Source: PNAI01 sp964575715 (GTDB taxonomy: Bacteria > Pseudomonadota > Alphaproteobacteria > Rhizobiales > Xanthobacteraceae). From it: a stretch of DNA of 38,144 bases. A model generated the notes under the pieces. It was not told where the DNA came from. It saw only the letters and a list, made by a program, of their open reading frames with translations, and made no database searches. Where the stretch lies: NCBI GenBank assembly GCA_964575715.1, contig CAZNSG010000296.1, positions 1-38,144 of the forward strand, in the 5' to 3' direction. Below are positions 33,335-38,144 of the stretch, one piece after another. Position 1 is the first letter of the stretch. The number at the start of each line of letters is the position of its first letter. The position numbers were made by a program, and so were the translations under genes.

Positions 33335-34837
33335 ATGTCCGACGCCCCGAAGCTTGATTTTGCTCCATTTTCGGCCCCGGCCAAGGGGGTCCTCATCGTA
33401 TTGTGCGAAGCGGGCTTGAAGCTCGGGCGGGTGAGCCGTAACGCGCTTGCCCCGTCTGGAGACCTGCTCAAGCGCGCCGCCGCCACCGAGCGGTTCACCG
33501 GCAAGAGCGGCAGTGCGCTTGAAATCGTGGCGCCCGCGGGGCTCACCGTCCCCCGGCTGGTGGTCGTGGGGGTGGGCAAGGCCGGCAAGCTCAAGGCGCA
33601 GGATTTCGTCAAGCTCGGCGGCATAGCGCGCGGCAAGATTCCCAATGCGGCGGCCGACGCCACCATTATCGCCGAGCTCGCAGGCGGGGCGGTCAAGCCC
33701 GAGCAAGCGGCTGACATGGCCTTTGGCGCGCGGCTGCGCAGCTACGTCTTCGAGCGCTACAAGACCAAGCGCAAGGAAGGCGAAGAGCCGCCGGCAAAGA
33801 CGAACATCGCGCTCGCGGTCGGCAATGTGGCGGCGGCGCGCAAGGCGTTTGCGGCGCGCGAGGCGCTGGCGGAAGGGGTCGTGGTCGCGCGCGATCTCAT
33901 CAATGAGCCGGCGAACGTGCTCTACCCTGAGGAATTCGCCCGCCGCTGCGGCAGCCTCAAAAAGCTCGGCGTTACGGTCGAGGTGCTCGACGTGCCGGCG
34001 ATGAAGAAGCTCGGCATGCATGCGCTGCTCGGTGTCGGCCAGGGTTCGGCGCACGACAGCCGGCTCGTTGTGATGCGCTGGAACGGCGGCAAGAAGGGGG
34101 CCGCGCCGCTCGCTTTCATCGGCAAGGGCGTGTGCTTCGACACCGGCGGCATTTCGCTCAAGGGCGCGGCGGGCATGGAAGACATGAAAGGCGACATGGC
34201 GGGCGCGGCCGCCGTGGTGGGCTTGCTGCATGCGCTCGCCGCTCGCAAGGCGCGCGTCAACGTCATCGGCGCCATCGGTATCGTGGAGAACATGCCCGGC
34301 GGCAAGGCGCAGCGGCCGGGCGACATCGTCACGTCGATGTCGGGGCAGACCATCGAGATCATCAATACCGACGCGGAAGGCCGGCTCGTGCTGGCGGACG
34401 TGCTGTGGTACGTGGCCAAGAAGCACAAGCCGAAGTTCATGGTCGATCTGGCGACGCTCACCGGCGCGATCATCGTCGCGCTCGGCCACGAGCACGCGGG
34501 GCTGTTCGCCAACGACGAGAAGCTGGCCGAACATCTGATCAAGGCCGGCGTGGAAAGCGGCGAGCTGGTGTGGCGCATGCCGCTCGCGCCGGAATACGAC
34601 AAGCTGATGGATTCCAAATTCGCCGACGTCAAGAACGCCGGCGCCGGGCGATGGGCCGGCGCGATCACGGCGGCGCAGTTCCTGCAGCGCTTCGTCGCCG
34701 ACAAGACGCCGTGGGCGCATCTCGATATCGCCGGCACGGCGCTGGGCTCGCCGCAGACCGATACCAACAAGAGCTGGTCGTCGGGTTTCGGCGTGCAGCT
34801 GCTGGAGCGGCTGGTGGCGGAGTATTACGAAACGTGA
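33335..34837 (+). CDS. pepA: Leucyl aminopeptidase
   Basis: 500 residues, M17 family; removes N-terminal residues in the cytoplasm, and PepA homologues can also bind DNA. Metal-binding and active-site motifs: FIGKGVCFDTGGISLKG, MKGDMAGAAAV and the signature NTDAEGRL. The ATG at 33335 is 8 bases from GAGG; an ATG two codons earlier is only 2 bases from it. The C-terminus ERLVAEYYET is encoded by the sequence that recurs at 35906 and 36595. holC, its usual neighbour, is 2.6 kb away. Confidence 0.97.
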   Translation: MSDAPKLDFAPFSAPAKGVLIVLCEAGLKLGRVSRNALAPSGDLLKRAAATERFTGKSGSALEIVAPAGLTVPRLVVVGVGKAGKLKAQDFVKLGGIARGKIPNAAADATIIAELAGGAVKPEQAADMAFGARLRSYVFERYKTKRKEGEEPPAKTNIALAVGNVAAARKAFAAREALAEGVVVARDLINEPANVLYPEEFARRCGSLKKLGVTVEVLDVPAMKKLGMHALLGVGQGSAHDSRLVVMRWNGGKKGAAPLAFIGKGVCFDTGGISLKGAAGMEDMKGDMAGAAAVVGLLHALAARKARVNVIGAIGIVENMPGGKAQRPGDIVTSMSGQTIEIINTDAEGRLVLADVLWYVAKKHKPKFMVDLATLTGAIIVALGHEHAGLFANDEKLAEHLIKAGVESGELVWRMPLAPEYDKLMDSKFADVKNAGAGRWAGAITAAQFLQRFVADKTPWAHLDIAGTALGSPQTDTNKSWSSGFGVQLLERLVAEYYET

Positions 34838-34864
34838 AAATGAAATTATGATCTCTGCTGTGTG

Positions 34865-34880
34865 TCGGAAGTTTTTCCGA
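34865..34880 (+). terminator. Weak hairpin after pepA
   Basis: TCGGAA-GTTT-TTCCGA, 27 bases beyond the pepA stop. The stem is only 6 bp and the following T-run is poor, so this is a tentative terminator. The 34838-35088 gap is noticeably AT-rich compared with the rest of the window. Confidence 0.3.
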
Positions 34881-35088
34881 TCAACTTAATTGCGCGCGAA
34901 AATCGGGGAAAATTTATTTTTTATTTTGTACATGAGATTGCCATGCATTTGACTTGGTATCGCGTCTTATTCTCTCCAACTTACTAACCCATATTTAGTT
35001 CGGCATTGTTTATGTTGCCGCGCGATGAAGCCGCCAGACAGCTCCCGCGTCTTGAATTGAACATCAGCAACCAGCAGGAGTGAGTGCG

Positions 35089-35841
35089 GTGGAGATATCA
35101 ATCATCATTTGCCAAGTTTTGTTGTTTGGTCACGTTATTTTCTTTGCGTTGGCCATGGCCGCGATTCTTAGAGAGGACATGCGGTTGCTGTTGTCGAGCC
35201 AAATCGATGCGGAGGCGTTGTCGTCAACCGCAAACGCAATCAAATGGCTTTTGCTGGGCTTGTGGGTGACCGGAATTCCCATGGTGATCATGGATATTGG
35301 AACCGATCTTGCCGTGCTGCTCACAAAACCAAAACTTCTCACCAAGATTCTGGTCGTGACGGTGCTCACGGTGAACGGAGTCCTTCTCCATCTTCTGGCA
35401 TTTCCGATGCTCACAACTGTTCAACGCAACCCGCGTTTCGCTGCGACAGTCGCGGCCATTTTGGGTGCGGTCAGCACATCGAGCTGGCTATTTGCGTCGT
35501 TCATTGGCGTTGCCCGGCTCATCGCGCCTCAGTTCTCGCTCTATGACTTTATTTCGCTTTATGCTCTCGCCGTCATGGGTGGAGTGTCGGTCGCTCTTCT
35601 ATTTGTGCGCGATCGCCTCGAGCGCATGCTCAGCCCGTCAGAGGTATTGGATCGTGAGCGGGATAGCGAGGAGCGCGACTGGGCCACGACGCTGCAAGAG
35701 GTTGAGACTGCGATCACGGTGCTGGGCGTATTGCATGAGCGGATGGGGTTGGCTCAGCGCGCACAGATTCGATCCAAACGTGAAGCTATGGGCGAGCCGA
35801 TTACGGTCATGCATGCCAATAAGCGGCGCAACTTGGCCTAA
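35089..35841 (+). CDS. Unknown membrane protein in the pepA-holC accessory segment
   Basis: 250 residues. I do not recognise the family. About five to six hydrophobic segments (near residues 4-24, 45-68, 78-105, 115-138, 148-168) precede a cytosolic C-terminal region with many charged residues (RERDSEERDWATTLQEVETAI). The GTG at 35089 is 8 bases from AGGAG (35076-35080) and is preferred to the overlapping GTG at 35080. GC content is lower than the neighbours' and the upstream region is AT-rich, suggesting acquisition. It ends about 60 bases before the second copy of the pepA 3' sequence. Confidence 0.75.
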   Translation: MEISIIICQVLLFGHVIFFALAMAAILREDMRLLLSSQIDAEALSSTANAIKWLLLGLWVTGIPMVIMDIGTDLAVLLTKPKLLTKILVVTVLTVNGVLLHLLAFPMLTTVQRNPRFAATVAAILGAVSTSSWLFASFIGVARLIAPQFSLYDFISLYALAVMGGVSVALLFVRDRLERMLSPSEVLDRERDSEERDWATTLQEVETAITVLGVLHERMGLAQRAQIRSKREAMGEPITVMHANKRRNLA

Positions 35842-35905
35842 TTTTGTCTGGCTGTTTATCGGCGGGCCAAAATAGTAAATGTGTCGCTTGCGCTTGAAGT
35901 GCTTA

Positions 35906-35922
35906 GTGGCGGAGTATTATGA
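35906..35922. repeat. pepA 3'-end repeat, copy 2
   Basis: GTGGCGGAGTATTATGA, differing from the pepA copy (34814-34830) only at one pyrimidine. The preceding bases also partly align with pepA. It lies between the membrane protein gene and the toxin-antitoxin operon. Confidence 0.75.
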
Positions 35923-35967
35923 GGGGTGAAATCGCGTGCGATTAGCGAAATATGTTATGATGTAACT

Positions 35968-36072
35968 ATGGTCAAAACGCTGGAACTGGCGATCACAAGG
36001 GCCGCTACCTTGCCGGACGCGATCGAAATAGCGGACGTTATCAGGCAAGCTAACGAACGGAGCGTGCAATGA
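35968..36072 (+). CDS. 34-residue leader ORF, truncated paralogue of the following antitoxin
   Basis: Starts MVKTLELAITRAATLPDAIE and ends NERSVQ. Its N-terminus lines up with that of the next protein (MTKLLETAIAKLRELPEADQ): same length to the LP turn and similar hydrophobic spacing. Its stop overlaps the antitoxin start in an ATGA (36069-36072), which implies translational coupling. It could be a dimerisation fragment, a regulatory leader or a duplication relic. No strong ribosome site; AT-rich sequence upstream (TATGTTATGATG near 35951) may be the promoter. Confidence 0.5.
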   Translation: MVKTLELAITRAATLPDAIEIADVIRQANERSVQ

Positions 36073-36296
36073 CAAAATTGCTGGAAACAGCGATCGCCAA
36101 GTTGCGCGAGTTGCCGGAGGCCGATCAAGACGAGGCGGCAGAACTCCTATTGTCGCTAGCTGCGAAAAACACCAGTCCGGTGCGACTCGATGATGTGACG
36201 CGTGCGGCTATCCGTGAAGGAGTCGCGCAAGCGAGGCGAGGAGAGTTCGTAAGCGACGAAGATATGGCCGCGTTCTTCAAGCGCCACGGCGGTTGA
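36069..36296 (+). CDS. Antitoxin of a RelE/ParE-type module
   Basis: 75 residues. The N-terminal amphipathic segment (LLETAIAKLRELPEADQDEAAELLLSL) is likely the dimerisation part; the C-terminal IREGVAQARRGEFVSDEDMAAFFKRHG is the kind of tail that wraps a RelE/ParE toxin. A classical DNA-binding motif is not evident. Its stop overlaps the toxin's TTG start (TTGA, 36293-36296). Confidence 0.8.
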   Translation: MTKLLETAIAKLRELPEADQDEAAELLLSLAAKNTSPVRLDDVTRAAIREGVAQARRGEFVSDEDMAAFFKRHGG

Positions 36297-36580
36297 AAGT
36301 TCGCTATACGATTCGCGCACGCACCGACTTCGCTGCGATTATTTCCTATCTGGGCGAACGTTCGCCCGCTGGCGCGCGTTCCGTAAAAGCGGCGATCGAG
36401 CGGCGAATTGCGCTGCTTGGCGAATTTCCATTCATTGCACCAATGACCGACGAGCCCGGTGTTTATGAGTTGACGCTCGTGCGCTATCCTTACAAGGTCT
36501 ATTATCAAGTCGATGGCGATGACGTGTGGATCGTCCACATCCGCCACACCGCGCGGCGGCCGTGGCAGATCGAACGTTGA
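36293..36580 (+). CDS. RelE/ParE family toxin
   Basis: 95 residues. VRYTIRARTDFAAIISYLGERSPAGARSVKAAIERRIALL is the helical hairpin of ParE/RelE toxins, followed by TLVRYPYKVYYQVDGDDVWIVHIRHTARRPW, the beta-sheet core with the usual HIRHTARRP ending. TTG start at 36293, overlapping the antitoxin stop by 4 bases. The ending is more ParE-like, but gyrase or mRNA targeting cannot be decided. It ends 14 bases before the third copy of the pepA 3' sequence. Confidence 0.87.
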   Translation: MKVRYTIRARTDFAAIISYLGERSPAGARSVKAAIERRIALLGEFPFIAPMTDEPGVYELTLVRYPYKVYYQVDGDDVWIVHIRHTARRPWQIER

Positions 36581-36594
36581 GCCTGCTTCGCGTA

Positions 36595-36617
36595 CGGCTG
36601 GTGGCGGAGTATTATGA
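36595..36617. repeat. pepA 3'-end repeat, copy 3
   Basis: CGGCTGGTGGCGGAGTATTA (36595-36614) is a perfect 20-base match to the pepA coding end at 34808-34827. In the equivalent frame it reads RLVAEYYEKLMKGRPV then stop. It lies between the ParE-type toxin and the vapC 3' end. Confidence 0.85.
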
Positions 36618-36657
36618 GAAGTTAATGAAGGGCCGTCCCGTGTAATCGCCGAAGCGT

Positions 36658-37086
36658 TCACGCAGCGGAAGCCGCCGGCGTGAACGGATTGATGACGTCG
36701 GCGCCGAGATCGACGACATCGGCAACATTGCGCGTCACCAGCGTTACGCGATGGACTCTGGCCGTTGCCGCCAACAACGCGTCAATCGTCGGCACGGGAC
36801 GCTTGGCGCTCATACGTCCCCATTCGTCGGCAACGGTTTGATCGACGGGAAGTATGCGGGCGACGAAGGATTTTTCAACGGCGGCAAGCCACTTTTCGAG
36901 CGCGCGGGATTGGGCGGGGTTGCTCAGCCGCGCGCGCTCAATGCCCTTGCGGATTTCGCCTAGCACCAGAACGCTGAGATAAAGCTCGCCGTCGTCGATC
37001 GAGGCGTACCAGGCAGCGACATGTGGATTGCAGCGAGCACCCTTGCGAACCTCGGAAATGACGTTGGTATCGATCAAGTAGTTCAT
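36658..37086 (-). CDS. vapC: VapC/FitB-type PIN-domain ribonuclease toxin
   Basis: 142 residues. Acidic residues of the PIN active site: Asp6 (LIDTNVISEVRKG), Glu44 (LGEIRKGIE), Asp102 (PTIDALLAATA) and Asp123 downstream of TLVTRN. The RILPVDQTVADEWGRM and NPF near the end match the FitB branch. Toxins of this family cleave structured RNA, often tRNA. All active-site residues are intact. Its ATG overlaps the antitoxin stop in an ATGA (37083-37086). The operon faces away from holC. Confidence 0.93.
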   Translation of the reverse strand: MNYLIDTNVISEVRKGARCNPHVAAWYASIDDGELYLSVLVLGEIRKGIERARLSNPAQSRALEKWLAAVEKSFVARILPVDQTVADEWGRMSAKRPVPTIDALLAATARVHRVTLVTRNVADVVDLGADVINPFTPAASAA

Positions 37087-37367
37087 AGCTCAACATCCCG
37101 TCCGAAATCGCGCGGGCGGGAAAGATCAATGCCTTCGAGCGGCGCCGAAGCAAGCAGAGCCTTGAGTCCTTTCACCTTGCCGCCGCAAAACCGTTCCCGC
37201 AACAGCGCGCGCGCTTTCTTTTCCCGCCCGGGGTCGGCAAGCGCCAGCGCGACGCCGCGGACGAGTGCGGCGTCATTCTTGTGGACGTGAACCTCAAGCC
37301 GAACGAATCCTTGCCGTTTCAGCTTGCGACGATAATTAGAAATGGCTTTTCGCTGCGAATTTGCCAT
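37083..37367 (-). CDS. Antitoxin partner of VapC
   Basis: 94 residues, basic N-terminus (NSQRKAISNYRRKLKRQGFVRLEVHVH) with a possible ribbon-helix-helix strand, then KNDAALVRGVALALADP and a C-terminal tail ending in SRPRDFGRDVEL that probably blocks the toxin. The start at 37367 (MANSQRKA) is preferred to the ORF start at 37382. It is coupled to vapC by a 4-base overlap. A tandem 12-bp repeat upstream is a likely operator. Confidence 0.8.
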   Translation of the reverse strand: MANSQRKAISNYRRKLKRQGFVRLEVHVHKNDAALVRGVALALADPGREKKARALLRERFCGGKVKGLKALLASAPLEGIDLSRPRDFGRDVEL

Positions 37368-37383
37368 GGCCGCAATCCCCATT

Positions 37384-37407
37384 TATATCCGGAAATATAT
37401 CCGGAAA
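37384..37407. promoter_or_regulatory. Probable VapBC operator
   Basis: Two perfect tandem copies of TATATCCGGAAA (37384-37395 and 37396-37407), 17-40 bases upstream of the antitoxin start. TCCGGA is itself palindromic. Such sites commonly bind the antitoxin-toxin complex. Confidence 0.5.
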
Positions 37408-37473
37408 ACGTTATGAATGCAATACCAGCATTTCGGGAATCGGCTATAGCATAGGCCAACGTCGAGACGCGCC

Positions 37474-37926
37474 ATGACGGAACTTCTCTTCTATCATCTG
37501 CACCGCCAGCCGATCGAAAAGGTGCTGCCGGCGCTGCTTGAAAAATCGCTGGAGCGCGGCTGGCGCGTGGTGGTGCAGGCGGGAAGCGAAGAGCGCATCG
37601 AGGCGCTCGACGCTTACTTGTGGACCTATCGCGACGACGGTTTTCTGCCGCACGGCACCGCCAAGGAGAGCGAGGCGGCGGCGCAGCCGGTGCTGCTCAC
37701 CACCGGCGAGGACAATCCCAACGGCGCCAATGTGCGGTTCCTCATCGATGGCACGGCGGTGCCCGCGGATGCTGCGAGCTATGCGCGCATCGTGCTGCTG
37801 TTCGACGGCGAGGACGAGGACGCGGTCGCCGCCGCGCGCGCGCGCTGGAGCGATGCGAAGGCGCAAGGGTTCGACGTCACCTATTGGCAGCCGGACGAGC
37901 AGGGACGCTGGCAGCAGAAGGTGTGA
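37474..37926 (+). CDS. holC: DNA polymerase III chi subunit
   Basis: 150 residues. TELLFYHLHRQPIEKVLPALLEKSLERGWRVVV, the WTYRDDGFLPHG segment and the QPVLLTTGEDNPNGANVRFLIDG stretch are standard for HolC, which links the clamp loader to single-strand-binding protein. The C-terminus contains FDGEDEDAVAAARARW. Usually directly after pepA; here displaced by the accessory segment. Confidence 0.95.
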   Translation: MTELLFYHLHRQPIEKVLPALLEKSLERGWRVVVQAGSEERIEALDAYLWTYRDDGFLPHGTAKESEAAAQPVLLTTGEDNPNGANVRFLIDGTAVPADAASYARIVLLFDGEDEDAVAAARARWSDAKAQGFDVTYWQPDEQGRWQQKV

Positions 37927-37964
37927 GAAATTCTGTCGCGCACCGTTGCCGAAAAACTTATGTT

Positions 37965-38114
37965 ATGAATCCATTGCAGGATTCTGTTCGGAGAATGATT
38001 CAGCAAGCGAGACCGTATGTCCTTCCTTTGATGAGGCGACTCACCCTCGATGCGGTTGCGAGGGTTACCCGGATGGACCGGGCAGAGCCTCAACGCAAGG
38101 AGGGCGAGTCGTGA
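37965..38114 (+). CDS. Small basic protein, 49 residues, unknown
   Basis: NPLQDSVRRMIQQARPYVLP then LMRRLTLDAVARVTRMDRAE: an amphipathic, Arg-rich small protein. I do not recognise it. Its TGA overlaps the GTG of the next gene (GTGA, 38111-38114), and the AAGGAGG that serves the next gene lies within its last codons, so translation would be coupled. It starts 38 bases after holC, without a clear ribosome site of its own. Confidence 0.45.
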   Translation: MNPLQDSVRRMIQQARPYVLPLMRRLTLDAVARVTRMDRAEPQRKEGES

Positions 38115-38144
38115 CCGATCATAGCGAAGCTTTTGTAGGCTTTG
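38111..38144 (+). CDS. Start of an unidentified gene (cut by window edge)
   Basis: GTG start about 7 bases after AAGGAGG; only 11 codons (TDHSEAFVGF after the start) are visible, too few to identify. It overlaps the preceding small ORF by 4 bases. Confidence 0.45.
   Translation, partial: MTDHSEAFVGF

Noticed and set aside
33037..33717. Upstream extension of lptF
   Set aside because: Runs antisense through the pepA start; LptF homologues begin at the MGSIGSYIF sequence.

Overview
The window looks like core chromosome of an alphaproteobacterium of the Hyphomicrobiales (Rhizobiales), probably near the Bradyrhizobium/Xanthobacteraceae side. This is inferred from the high GC, the gene order, Gly/Arg-rich extensions on S6 and S18, and many palindromic intergenic repeats of the kind common in that group. 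No rRNA, tRNA, CRISPR array, transposase or integrase was seen.

Left block (1-14.6 kb, mostly minus strand): the conserved chain rpsF-rpsR-DUF2232-rplI-dnaB-alr-radA-cvpA-purF. It is interrupted by accessory genes: a cyclopropane-fatty-acid synthase and a secreted protein with a C-x4-C-H motif between rplI and dnaB, and a secreted serpin plus a multispanning membrane protein, both plus strand, between radA and cvpA.

Middle block (14.7-23.9 kb, mostly plus strand): a HicBA-type toxin-antitoxin pair and a small secreted protein, then the fatty-acid operon fabD-fabG-acpP-fabF followed by mltG, yicC and gmk. A ribbon-helix-helix/RelE-like pair sits between fabD and fabG. HicBA lies between two 73-bp direct repeats; each holds a promoter-like sequence directed at rpsF, so the left copy is the likely rpsF promoter and the right copy would fire antisense through hicBA.

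Right block (24.2-33.0 kb, minus strand): a zinc alcohol dehydrogenase, then the envelope operon lptF-lptG-lptD-surA-pdxA-rsmA, whose genes overlap or nearly touch. LptF, LptG and LptD are lipopolysaccharide export parts and SurA is the chaperone that helps fold LptD.

Far right (33.3-38.1 kb): pepA and holC, normally neighbours, are split by a 2.6-kb accessory segment with an unknown membrane protein, a RelE/ParE-type toxin-antitoxin operon with an extra 34-codon leader ORF, and a VapBC operon. The last coding bases of pepA recur twice in this segment, at module borders.

The most distinctive features are these accessory modules at conserved operon junctions with duplicated host sequence at their edges, the cysteine-looped serpin, the possible unusual cytochrome, and composite hairpin elements that in places run into coding sequence (rsmA 3' end, mltG 5' end, alr 5' side).
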